Positions 51,982 to 60,248 of a DNA stretch of 64,000 nt are shown in pieces. The DNA is from Glutamicibacter sp002979865. Its GTDB lineage: Bacteria > Actinomycetota > Actinomycetes > Actinomycetales > Micrococcaceae. The stretch spans positions 2,046,001-2,110,000 of the forward strand of contig NZ_CP188297.1 of the NCBI RefSeq assembly GCF_050030965.1. The letters run 5' to 3'. The first letter of the stretch is position 1, and every line of letters begins with the position of its first letter. The notes beneath the pieces were generated by a model that worked only from the letters and a program-made list of their open reading frames with translations, was not told where the DNA came from and made no database searches. The position numbers were made by a program, and so were the translations under genes.

Positions 51982-53430
51982 ATGACGCTTTTGGAAACTA
52001 CAACCCCGGAATCACGACCACCGTCCGTCCCGCCGAGGACTGCCCGCAAAGGCTGGTTCGGGCAGCTGCTACTGAGACTGCACTTCTACGCAGGAATCTT
52101 CATCGGCCCGTTCATCCTCGTGTCTGCCGTCAGCGGCGCTTTGTACGCGATCACACCCCAAATCGAACAAGCGATCTACTCCAAGGAGCTTCACGCGCCC
52201 GTTGCTGATTCCTACTTGCCACTGGCTGATCAAGTGGAAACAGCCAATGCCTATATGGGCGGTGGTGACGCGCTAGTGGCCGTCCGCCCGGCCCCGAACC
52301 CCGGGGATACCACCAGAATGATGTACGCCGACGAGAATCTTGGTGCCAGCGAAACCAGAGCCATTTTTGTTGACCCTGCTACCGCGGAAATCCGCGGTGA
52401 TCTCACCGCTTACGGGACCAGCGGTGCCCTTCCGCTGAGAACCTGGATTGACCATTTGCACCGCAACCTGCAGCTTGGTGAACCGGGACGACTTTATAGC
52501 GAACTGGGAGCCTCCTGGTTGGGTGTTATTGCCCTTGCTGGATTGGGTTTGTGGATCTTGAGGATCAAGAGAACGAGACGCAAAAAGGATCTCATCCGCC
52601 CCAATATCAAAGCCACTGGCTATCGTCGGCTGGCAAGCTTGCACGGATCCCTTGGCATCTGGATCCTGCTCGGGGCGTTCTTCCTTTCCGCTACCGGTAT
52701 CACGTGGTCGACCTACGGCGGTGCGAACGTCAGTGAGCTGCGTAGCGCACTAAGCTGGGGTACCCCCGCGGTGGCCACCGATTTATCAGCCGCCGAAGAT
52801 AGTGCCAGTGATGAGCACGCCCATCACCACGGGGCCGCCGTTGCTCCAATCGGTGAGTCGGTGAATCCGGCAGCTTTCGACACCATGCTCTCCATTGCCC
52901 AAGAAGTGAACGTTAATACCGGGCTGGTTGAGATCAAGCCTCCTGCTGCGGAAGGGAAAGCATGGGTGGTGCAAGAAATTCAACGGTCCTACCCAACTGA
53001 GGTTGATGCAACCTCTATTAATGGTCAAAGTCTAGAAGTGGTTGACCGTGTTGATTTCAAGGACTTCAGCCTCGCTGCGAAGCTCTCGCGGTGGGGCATC
53101 GATATCCATATGGGATCCATGTTCGGGGTGCTGAATCAGATCCTGCTGTTCCTTCTCGCATCCGGGATCACCACCATGGTGGTTCTCGGTTACGTAATGT
53201 GGTGGAAACGCCGTCCAATCAATAATCCTGCACGACGCATGGGCAAAACTCCTTCCCGTGGCGGATTGACCCGTGCCCCATGGTGGGGAACTCTGCTGGT
53301 GCTATGTGCGGCTGTCGCTGTAGGGGTTTTCTTGCCGCTCATGGGAATCAGCCTCGCAGCGTTTCTCCTAATTGATGTGATTGTTGGCCGGATGCAACGG
53401 GCTAAAACTAAACGCCTAGCCCCCGAATAA
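51982..53430 (+). CDS. PepSY-associated TM (PiuB-like) protein
   Basis: A 482-residue membrane protein with four TM segments: 'RLHFYAGIFIGPFILVSAVS' near the N-terminus, 'GLWILRIKRTRRKK', 'LGIWILLGAFFLSATGITWS' and a C-terminal pair. PepSY-type extracytoplasmic regions are seen ('RTWIDHLHRNLQLGEPGRLY' and 'GIDIHMGSMFGVLNQILLFL'), with a His-rich patch (DEHAHHHGA). Members are linked to iron or copper reduction/uptake. AAGGATC precedes the ATG at 51982. Third gene of the PCuAC-DyP-PepSY operon. Confidence 0.88.
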   Translation: MTLLETTTPESRPPSVPPRTARKGWFGQLLLRLHFYAGIFIGPFILVSAVSGALYAITPQIEQAIYSKELHAPVADSYLPLADQVETANAYMGGGDALVAVRPAPNPGDTTRMMYADENLGASETRAIFVDPATAEIRGDLTAYGTSGALPLRTWIDHLHRNLQLGEPGRLYSELGASWLGVIALAGLGLWILRIKRTRRKKDLIRPNIKATGYRRLASLHGSLGIWILLGAFFLSATGITWSTYGGANVSELRSALSWGTPAVATDLSAAEDSASDEHAHHHGAAVAPIGESVNPAAFDTMLSIAQEVNVNTGLVEIKPPAAEGKAWVVQEIQRSYPTEVDATSINGQSLEVVDRVDFKDFSLAAKLSRWGIDIHMGSMFGVLNQILLFLLASGITTMVVLGYVMWWKRRPINNPARRMGKTPSRGGLTRAPWWGTLLVLCAAVAVGVFLPLMGISLAAFLLIDVIVGRMQRAKTKRLAPE

Positions 53431-53552
53431 GAATCAATCAGCACCTTGTCTGAACTGTGCCCTCGGCCTGTTGCCCGGAGTGCCTAATAGCCCCAGAATC
53501 TATTGATGTGAACTGGGTCCCAAAAGTTGGACGAGCTAAATAATAGTCCTGC

Positions 53553-54395
53553 TTAGGCTGCAAGGGTATGGCATCGATATTCCATCGGCGTCATACCCTT
53601 CAGTCGTTCCTGACGCCGACTGACGTTGTACCAATCAATGTACGTCTCAATCTCCACCTTGAGATCCTCGAAATCTGCGAAGTGCTCTCCATGGAACATC
53701 TCCGACTTGAGATGACAGAAGAAATTCTCCATGACCGAGTTGTCGAAGCAGTTCCCTTTACGAGACATGGACTGCACCGCACCATGCTCCTGCAGCAAAG
53801 CCTTCCACGACCAATGCTGATACTGGAATCCTTGATCCGTATGGACCAGCAGCTTCTTCCCGAAATCTTTCGAACCTAAGGCTTGAGCCAAGCTCTGATT
53901 AGTGAACGCCGTAGTTGGTGACGAAGCGATCGTGTAGCTCAAGATGCTGTGGTCAAACAGATCCATGATGGGAGGCAAATACAGTTTCTCCTGGTCAACC
54001 CTGAACTCTGTCACGTCACTGACGTAAACAGTGTCCGGTGTATCAACATCAAAGTGCCGCGCTAACAGGTTTTCAGCGATCTTGCTCTGCTCGCCCTGGT
54101 ACGAGTTGTAGCGTCGCTTAGGGCGCGCTTTGGACTGAAAATTTAGGATTCTCATGAGCTTACGGACCAGCTTTATGCCGATGGCCCATCCTTGAGCGCG
54201 CAGGTCCATGTGGACTCTTCGGTACCCGTAGCGTCGTTTGCTGTTCTCAAACGACGTGGTGATGGCTGCTTTGAGGTCCGCATACGGAGCTGTCTGATCC
54301 ATCAACTTCAGATGGTAGTAATAGGTTGACCTGGCTAAGCCAGCTACGGCCAGCAGGTCTGCGAGGTCGTGTTCTGACTTGAGGGTGACAATCAC
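53553..54395 (-). CDS. IS3-family transposase OrfB (IS150 group)
   Basis: A 280-residue rve-domain transposase: DDE residues in 'DTVYVSDVTEFRVDQ', 'KLLVHTDQGFQYQHWSWKAL' and 'NCFDNSVMENFFCHLKSEMF'. The annotated start is a GTG at 54395, 8 nt after the orfA stop; the frame is open upstream in -1 relative to orfA, so a frameshifted OrfAB is expected near 54400. Confidence 0.94.
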   Translation of the reverse strand: MIVTLKSEHDLADLLAVAGLARSTYYYHLKLMDQTAPYADLKAAITTSFENSKRRYGYRRVHMDLRAQGWAIGIKLVRKLMRILNFQSKARPKRRYNSYQGEQSKIAENLLARHFDVDTPDTVYVSDVTEFRVDQEKLYLPPIMDLFDHSILSYTIASSPTTAFTNQSLAQALGSKDFGKKLLVHTDQGFQYQHWSWKALLQEHGAVQSMSRKGNCFDNSVMENFFCHLKSEMFHGEHFADFEDLKVEIETYIDWYNVSRRQERLKGMTPMEYRCHTLAA

Positions 54396-54403
54396 CTGGG
54401 TTT

Positions 54404-54886
54404 TCAGCGATGCCCCTGATCCCTCAAGTCTCGGAGTTTTTCCAGGTAAGCGACCTTGGCTAGCAGTCGTTTATTTTCTTGGCGGAGCTTGTCTTCTTCG
54501 CTCAAAGGCGATTTAGGTACGGAGCCTTTTGGGTGTCCTTTAGGTTTGGGCATCAGTGCGTCGTCGCCGCCTTTTCGCCATAACCGCACCCAATCGGCAA
54601 CCAACACGTCGGAACTGACGTTGAACTTTGCGGCAAGTTCCATGGCAGTTTCACCTGCAAGGAACCGGTCAACGATTTCCTTCTTGGTCTCGAAGGAATA
54701 CTGCTTTTTTGCTGGTTTCTGCATGAGGCATAGCCTGCCATGTAACCGCCACTGATTGTAGAGGCGCTTGCTCGCGGATGTACCGACTTTAATCACTGAT
54801 GCCACAGACCTATATCCATAGCCTTGCTCGAAGAGTTCCACGAGTTGCTCGCGTTGGTACTCGGATAGTGTGCTTCGTGCGTGCAT
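54404..54886 (-). CDS. IS3-family transposase OrfA (IS150 group)
   Basis: A 160-residue protein with two helix-turn-helix repeats ('YQREQLVELFEQGYGYRSVA' and 'KKEIVDRFLAGETAMELAAK') and a C-terminal coiled coil (LRQENKRLLAKVAYLEKL). Typical of the IS150 group in length and domain order. Confidence 0.93.
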   Translation of the reverse strand: MHARSTLSEYQREQLVELFEQGYGYRSVASVIKVGTSASKRLYNQWRLHGRLCLMQKPAKKQYSFETKKEIVDRFLAGETAMELAAKFNVSSDVLVADWVRLWRKGGDDALMPKPKGHPKGSVPKSPLSEEDKLRQENKRLLAKVAYLEKLRDLRDQGHR

Positions 54887-54982
54887 GAAAATGCTCCCCT
54901 AAAGTTGTTGACTTTTACAGTCCAACTTTCGGGGAGCAGTTCAATGCCGGGGCCTGATCGAGAGACCTGTCAGGTGCCCGGG

Positions 54983-56485
54983 CTACTGGTGGATATCCTC
55001 GGAGACCTGCTCCGCGGTTTCCGCTTCAAGCTTGGCGAAGAACTTCGCTTCACGGTAGGCGGCGGCCTCATAGCGTTCGTGCGCCACCTTGGCCAGGTGC
55101 GCGGCGCGCAGTGCCTGGTGCTGGGGGGTGCGGCGGATGTACAGGTAGCCTGCGCCCAGGATCAGGAACCATGCCGGGGTGATCAGCAGGGCGCTGAAGG
55201 TATCAACCTGGGTGGTCAATGCCCAGAGGATGAAGCCGAAGAAGCCGAGTACCACGTAGGGCATGACGACCCCGCCGGGCACCTTGAACTTCGAGGCGTC
55301 ATGCAGGTGCGGGCGGCGTGCGCGGAAGACCAGGTAGCTGAGCAGGATGATGGTCCACACGAACATGAAGCACAGGGCCGAGACTGTGGTGACCAGGGTG
55401 AAGGCGCCCATCACCGAGTCGCCACTGTAGAGCAATGCGACGCCTGCCAGCAGGAACATGCAGGAGAACATCAGTGCGTTCTTCGGCACCTTGCGGCTTG
55501 AAAGCTTGGCGAAGCCCTGGGGCGCATCGCCTTCCATGGACAGGCCGCGCAGCATGCGCGAGGTCGAATAGATCCCAGAGTTGGCGCTGGAGGTCGCGGA
55601 GGTGAGCACCACGAAGTTGATGATGCCCGCGGCACCGGCCAGGCCGGCCAGGGCGAACATGCCCACGAACGGGGACTGCTCGGCGGAGAACAGGTTCCAC
55701 GGTTCCACGGTCATCAAGATGATCAAGGCTCCGACGTAGAAGAACAGGATGCGGATGGGGATCGAATTGATCGCCTTGGGCAGCGTCTTTTCCGGGTCCT
55801 TGGTTTCCGCTGCGGTCGTGCCGACCAGCTCGATGCCCACGAACGCGAACACCGCAATCTGGAAGCCGGCGACGAAGCCCATGAAGCCGGTGGGGAACAT
55901 GCCGCCTTCGGTCCACAGGTTGGAGAAGGAAGCGGTGGCCGAGTCGTGCTCGAAGCCGGTGATGACCATGACCAGGCCGACTACGATCAGCGCGCCGATG
56001 GCCACGATCTTGATCAGCGCGAACCAGAATTCGGTTTCGCCGAAGGCCTTCACGGTGGCCAGGTTCAGCACCAGCAGCAGTGCGATGCAGCCCAGCGCCG
56101 GGATCCACAGCGGAAGGTCGCCCCACCAGAAGGCGACGTAGTGGGCGATGGCCACCACGTCGGCAATGCCGGTGACTACCCAGCAGAACCAGTAGGTCCA
56201 GCCGGTGAAGAACGCCGCCCACGGGCCCAGCAGGTCCCCGGCGAAGTCGGCGAAGGTCTTGTATTCGAGGTTGCTCAGCAGCAGCTCGCCCATGGCGCGC
56301 ATGACGAAGAAGAGCATGAAGCCGATGATCATGTAAACGAAGATGACCGACGGGCCGGCGACCGAAATGGTCTTGCCCGAGCCCATGAACAGGCCGGTGC
56401 CGATAGCGCCGCCAATGGCGATCAGCTGGATGTGACGATTGGAGAGCCCGCGCTCGAGAGTGGGATCAGAACTGGTGGTACTCAT
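54983..56485 (-). CDS. cycA: CycA-type D-serine/D-alanine/glycine:H+ symporter
   Basis: A 500-residue 12-TM amino-acid permease: 'RHIQLIAIGGAIGTGLFMGS', 'RAMGELLLSNLEYKTFADFA' and 'ETKDPEKTLPKAINSIPIRI'. The closest group is CycA. GGAAGG precedes the ATG at 56485. The 5' leader carries a tandem glycine riboswitch, which independently supports glycine (and possibly alanine/serine) as substrate. Only 39 bp separate its stop from the IS3 element, which did not disrupt it. Confidence 0.93.
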   Translation of the reverse strand: MSTTSSDPTLERGLSNRHIQLIAIGGAIGTGLFMGSGKTISVAGPSVIFVYMIIGFMLFFVMRAMGELLLSNLEYKTFADFAGDLLGPWAAFFTGWTYWFCWVVTGIADVVAIAHYVAFWWGDLPLWIPALGCIALLLVLNLATVKAFGETEFWFALIKIVAIGALIVVGLVMVITGFEHDSATASFSNLWTEGGMFPTGFMGFVAGFQIAVFAFVGIELVGTTAAETKDPEKTLPKAINSIPIRILFFYVGALIILMTVEPWNLFSAEQSPFVGMFALAGLAGAAGIINFVVLTSATSSANSGIYSTSRMLRGLSMEGDAPQGFAKLSSRKVPKNALMFSCMFLLAGVALLYSGDSVMGAFTLVTTVSALCFMFVWTIILLSYLVFRARRPHLHDASKFKVPGGVVMPYVVLGFFGFILWALTTQVDTFSALLITPAWFLILGAGYLYIRRTPQHQALRAAHLAKVAHERYEAAAYREAKFFAKLEAETAEQVSEDIHQ

Positions 56486-56711
56486 GCTGGTTGCCTTCCA
56501 GGAGTGTGGCGTGACGCCCTGAAGGTGTCCTGCCTCCAAGCCTTCATGGCTTGGAGCGCAGGGACTGGCTTCGTTGAACACATCCGGTACGGAGGATTCC
56601 AGCTGGCATGCCCGGCAAGCTGCGCAAGGAGCAGGAGCCGGTTAAGCCACGGGGAGTACCTCGAAACCGGTGCGCTCGGTGCGGCACTGTTCTAGGTCCC
56701 TCCCCAATCTG

Positions 56712-56900
56712 TATGTATACCTGAGAGTTTTCACTTCGGCCCGACTACTGGGCGAAGATTGCTCCTTCGGTGAGCGCGGCGGAACCGTGCTGCTTTCCAG
56801 ATTTGCCTCTTCGTGGCGGTACGGGTGCCTGAGAGTTTCCCGGGGAGGAAATTGCTCCTACGGCGCCCGCCCATGGTGTGGACGGATCTCTCCCGCCACG
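56712..56900 (-). promoter_or_regulatory. Tandem glycine riboswitch
   Basis: On the minus strand two aptamers follow each other. The first starts GGCGGGAGAGATCC (56900) and holds GCCGTAGGAGCAATTTCC and AAACTCTCAGGCA. The second holds GCTCACCGAAGGAGCAATC and AAAACTCTCAGGTA (to 56712). GAGAG, GAAGGAGCAA and CTCTCAGG are the conserved glycine-aptamer parts. It is about 225 nt upstream of cycA and should control it by glycine level. Confidence 0.93.
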
Positions 56901-57086
56901 CATCAACGGCATATGTGGTGATTGCCATCACAGTATGCGCAGAAAAACGAACGTGGTGCAAGTCGCAATTTCACACTCCAGGCCCCGGATAACCGCTTGG
57001 ACACGCCAATCGGGGAAAGTGGCGGGCGAAATGGGGGATTTTCTGCTTCGTAATGATTCGGGAAGCAAGGGGCATGGATACGGCTA

Positions 57087-57117
57087 AGCGGGGCATCGGA
57101 TCAACCGATGCCCCGCT
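57087..57117 (-). terminator. Hairpin terminator after copA
   Basis: A perfect 13-bp stem (AGCGGGGCATCGG and its complement) with a 5-nt loop lies 17 bp after the copA stop. Confidence 0.75.
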
Positions 57118-57133
57118 GTGGAAGCCCGGAGGC

Positions 57134-59392
57134 CTACTTCCCGAACCGTCGCAGTCGCAACGAGTTCAGTACCACCAGCACCGAGCTGGCTGCCATGGCC
57201 GCTCCGGCGATCATCGGGTTCAGCAAACCCAGGGCCGCAATCGGAATGCCGGCAGTGTTGTAGGCGAAGGCCCAGAACAGGTTCATCTTGATGGTGGACA
57301 GGGTCCTGGCCGACAGATCGATGGCCTGCGTGACCTGATGCAGGTCGTTGCCCATCAGGGTAATGTCCGCGGCTTCGATGGCCACATCGGTGCCCGAGCC
57401 CATCGCGATGCCGAGGTCGGCCTGTGCCAGTGCTGGTGCGTCATTCACGCCATCACCCACCATGGCCACGACCTTGCCCTGCTCCTGCAGCGATGTGATC
57501 GCCTTGGCCTTGTCGGCGGGGAAGACCCCGGCGAATACGTCTTCGGCCTTGATGCCTACCTGGGCGGCGACCTCGGTAGCCACCGATTGGTTGTCGCCGG
57601 TCAGCAGCACCACGCGCAGGCCGCGCTCCTGGAGTTCGGCAATAGCTTTCGCGGAGCTGTCCTTGATCTTGTCCGCCACCGAGATCACAGCTTGGAACTG
57701 CTGGTCCACCGCGACCAGGATGGCGGTCGCGCCGGCCTGTTCGGCTTCCGCGAGCATGGCCTTGGCGGAGTCATCCAAGGAGGTGCCCTGGGCTTCGAGC
57801 CAGCTGAAGCGGCCTACGGCAACGCGATGCCCGTTGACCGTGCCGACCACGCCGCCGCCTGGATCCGAATCGAAGTCGCTGGCCTCGGGCAATGGACCCA
57901 AGCCGGCTGCGGCCTTGGCGATGGCCTGGGCGATCGGATGCTCGGAATGGTGTTCCACGGCACCGGCCAAGGCCAGGACCTCATTGGGATCGACCCCGTC
58001 GATGGCCTTGGTGCCTTGATGGGTCATGATCCCGGTGGTCACGGTGCCGGTCTTGTCCAGCACGATGGTGTCCAGCTTGCGGGTATCTTCCAGGACCTGC
58101 GGGCCGCGGATCAGGATGCCCAGCTGCGCGCCGCGTCCGCTACCGACCAGCAAGCCGATCGGGGTCGCCAGTCCCAATGCGCAGGGGCAGGCGATGACCA
58201 GCACGGCGACCGCAGCGGTGAACGCCTGGTAGGGATCGCCGCTGGCAAAGAACCAGATCATGAACGTGAGCAGCGCAATGGCCAGTACGATCGGCACGAA
58301 GACGGAGGAAATCCGGTCAGCCAGGCGGGCAATGGGCGCCTTGCCCGACTGGGCTTCGGAGACCAGCTTGCCCATCTGGGCCAAGGTGGTGTCCGCGCCA
58401 ACGCGGGTAGCTTCAATCACCAGCCGGCCCGAGGCATTCAGGGTCGCGCCGGTGACTTCATCGCCGGGCGCAACTCTCTGCGGTACCGATTCACCGGTCA
58501 GCAGCGAGGTGTCTACCGCGCTGGCGCCGTCAATGACCACGCCGTCGGTGGCGATCTTCTCGCCGGGGCGCACCACGAAATGGTCCCCGACCTGCACCTG
58601 CCCGGCAGGGATCTTCACTTCCGTGCCGTCGCGAAGCACCACTGCATCCTTGGCGCCCAGGTTCAGCAGGGACTTCAGCGCATCGGATGCCGAGGACTTG
58701 GCGCGGTGCTCCAGGAAGCGGCCTAGCAGCAGCAAGGTGGCCACGACGCCGGCCGTTTCAAAGTAGAGCGCATGCTCGGACATGGACATGCCGACATGGG
58801 CAGTCAGCTGCGGATCGAGGATCAGCTGCACTGCAGAGAAGAAGTAGGCCGCGAGCACACCGAGGGAAACCAGGGTGTCCATGGTCGAGGCCAGGTGCCG
58901 TGCGTTGACGGCCGCTGCCTTGTGGAAAGGCCAGGCGCCGTAGAAGACCACGGGAGTGGCCAGCGCGAAGGCGACCCAACCCCAGTGCGGGAACTGCGCT
59001 GCGGGAATCATGGAAATGATGAACAGCGGGATGGTGAAGATCGCGGAGACCAGCAGGCGGCGCAGCAGGTGGTTGGGCACCAGGTGCTCGTGCCCGCCGT
59101 GCTCATGCTCACCATCTCCCTGGTGATCCGAACCCGCAGGTTTGGGCGGGTGCTTGAGGGAAGCGGTATAGCCGGCGGCTTGCACCGTATCGATCAGTGC
59201 TTCATCGGTGACATCGGCTGGGACCTGGACCTTGGCGGTTTCCAGGGGCAGGTTCACCGTCGCGCTGACACCGGGCAGCTTGCCGAGTTTGCGTTCCACC
59301 CGATTCACGCACGAGGCGCAGGTCATTCCCTGGATGTCCAGATCGACGGTGCGCAATTCGGGGATTGTTTCATGCGGGGCATGGGAAGTCAT
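57134..59392 (-). CDS. copA: Copper-exporting P1B-1 ATPase
   Basis: A 752-residue Cu(I) exporter of the inner membrane. One N-terminal HMA domain (IQGMTCASCVNRVERKL), a His-rich linker (GDGEHEHGGHEH), TM metal motif 'VIACPCALGLATPIGLLVGS', 'DTSLLTGESVP', phosphorylation site 'VLDKTGTVTTGIM', 'EHHSEHPIAQAIA' (HP locus) and 'MVGDGVNDAPALAQADLG'. Last gene of csoR-copZ-copA; a terminator follows. Confidence 0.96.
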   Translation of the reverse strand: MTSHAPHETIPELRTVDLDIQGMTCASCVNRVERKLGKLPGVSATVNLPLETAKVQVPADVTDEALIDTVQAAGYTASLKHPPKPAGSDHQGDGEHEHGGHEHLVPNHLLRRLLVSAIFTIPLFIISMIPAAQFPHWGWVAFALATPVVFYGAWPFHKAAAVNARHLASTMDTLVSLGVLAAYFFSAVQLILDPQLTAHVGMSMSEHALYFETAGVVATLLLLGRFLEHRAKSSASDALKSLLNLGAKDAVVLRDGTEVKIPAGQVQVGDHFVVRPGEKIATDGVVIDGASAVDTSLLTGESVPQRVAPGDEVTGATLNASGRLVIEATRVGADTTLAQMGKLVSEAQSGKAPIARLADRISSVFVPIVLAIALLTFMIWFFASGDPYQAFTAAVAVLVIACPCALGLATPIGLLVGSGRGAQLGILIRGPQVLEDTRKLDTIVLDKTGTVTTGIMTHQGTKAIDGVDPNEVLALAGAVEHHSEHPIAQAIAKAAAGLGPLPEASDFDSDPGGGVVGTVNGHRVAVGRFSWLEAQGTSLDDSAKAMLAEAEQAGATAILVAVDQQFQAVISVADKIKDSSAKAIAELQERGLRVVLLTGDNQSVATEVAAQVGIKAEDVFAGVFPADKAKAITSLQEQGKVVAMVGDGVNDAPALAQADLGIAMGSGTDVAIEAADITLMGNDLHQVTQAIDLSARTLSTIKMNLFWAFAYNTAGIPIAALGLLNPMIAGAAMAASSVLVVLNSLRLRRFGK

Positions 59393-59448
59393 GATTTACG
59401 ACCTTGCACTTTCTTGCCGTTGTGGCTTGGTGCCTGGCTTTTTTGCGG

Positions 59449-59763
59449 CTAGGCGTTAATTGCTTCGACGGTGTAACCAGCCTCGTCGATGGCATTGCGA
59501 ATGCTTTCTTCGCTTACGGTTGCGCTGGTGGTGACGTTGGCGGTGGACACGCCCTTCGCATCGAGGAACACTTCGACCTCTTGCACCCCGTCAAGCTCCT
59601 TGAGCTCCTCGGTGACAGAGGATACGCAGTGGCCGCAGGTCATGCCGGAGATCTTGATTTCCACATGGCTAGTCAGCGGGGTGCTCTGCTCGCGGGGAAT
59701 GATCTGCAGGCCCTGGTTGGAGTTCTTTTCCGAGGAGCATCCGCAATTGCAGTTGTGGCTCAT
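59449..59763 (-). CDS. copZ: Copper chaperone CopZ-like (HMA) with N-terminal Cys cluster
   Basis: A 104-residue protein: an HMA fold (residues about 33-104) with the Cu(I) pair in 'ISGMTCGHCVSSVTEELKEL', preceded by an unusual N-terminal extension with further metal ligands (MSHNCNCGCSSEKN). It ferries Cu(I) to CopA. Between csoR and copA on the same strand, 56 bp before copA. Confidence 0.9.
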   Translation of the reverse strand: MSHNCNCGCSSEKNSNQGLQIIPREQSTPLTSHVEIKISGMTCGHCVSSVTEELKELDGVQEVEVFLDAKGVSTANVTTSATVSEESIRNAIDEAGYTVEAINA

Positions 59764-59822
59764 GATCTTGCTCTCTTTCGATGAATTCTGTGTGAATTGG
59801 AAATGGGTCCGTTGGGGCGCGC

Positions 59823-60152
59823 TCAGCGCACCAAACGGGAGATGGCGGCCGTGGCCTCGGCGATTTTGTCTTGCACGATGGATGGATCACCCGTCTCGAT
59901 GGATGACTTGGCCGCATCAACCACGCAATGGCCGATATGGTCATCGATCAGCTGCACGCTGACCTTGTGCAATGCCGCGTTGATAGCGGAGATTTGGGTC
60001 AGGATGTCGATGCAGTACTTGTCTTCATCGACCATCTTGGCCACTCCGCGCACCTGGCCTTCAATGCGCTTCAGGCGTCGTTCCAACGCGCTTTTATCCG
60101 CGTGATAGCCGTGGTGCTCAGCTGTTTCATGTGGCGTGTGGTTGGTATCCAT
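59823..60152 (-). CDS. csoR: CsoR copper-sensing repressor
   Basis: A 109-residue four-helix repressor: 'RLKRIEGQVRGVAKMVDEDK', Cu(I) ligands Cys in 'DKYCIDILTQ', His and Cys in 'DDHIGHCVVDA', matching the Cys-His-Cys site of CsoR. It leads the operon csoR-copZ-copA. Two G-rich palindromes in its promoter are the operators. Confidence 0.95.
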   Translation of the reverse strand: MDTNHTPHETAEHHGYHADKSALERRLKRIEGQVRGVAKMVDEDKYCIDILTQISAINAALHKVSVQLIDDHIGHCVVDAAKSSIETGDPSIVQDKIAEATAAISRLVR

Positions 60153-60161
60153 ATTTCGATC

Positions 60162-60202
60162 ATACCCCCTAGGGGTATTAAGTCAAGTACCCCCTAGGGG
60201 TA
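60162..60202. promoter_or_regulatory. Two CsoR operators
   Basis: ATACCCCCTAGGGGTAT (60162-60178) and TACCCCCTAGGGGTA (60188-60202), perfect palindromes 26 bp centre to centre, lie between csoR and the divergent FemX-like gene. They match the CsoR consensus G-T-A-(C/G)-runs. Confidence 0.92.
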
Positions 60203-60248
60203 TCCAGCATCCCCCAGCCGGAGAGGGAAGCACGGTAGGATTTCACCC

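Larger units (their letters stand above)
53509..54943 (-). mobile_element. IS3-family insertion sequence, IS150-like, complete (1435 bp)
   Basis: The ends TGAACTGCTCCCCGAAAGTTGG (right, minus strand; shown here only in part by position 54922-54943) and TGAACTGGGTCCCAAAAG (left, 53509) are imperfect inverted repeats. A 3-bp duplication ATG flanks it (53506-53508 and 54944-54946). It encodes orfA and orfB in -1 relative frames. A second copy in the same orientation is cut by the window start. Confidence 0.95.

Noticed and set aside
55299..56222. 307-codon frame inside cycA, Arg/His-rich
   Set aside because: Alternative frame of the transporter gene, no function.
57053..58726. 557-codon plus-strand frame opposite copA
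   Set aside because: Antisense to the well-conserved copA; high-GC artefact.
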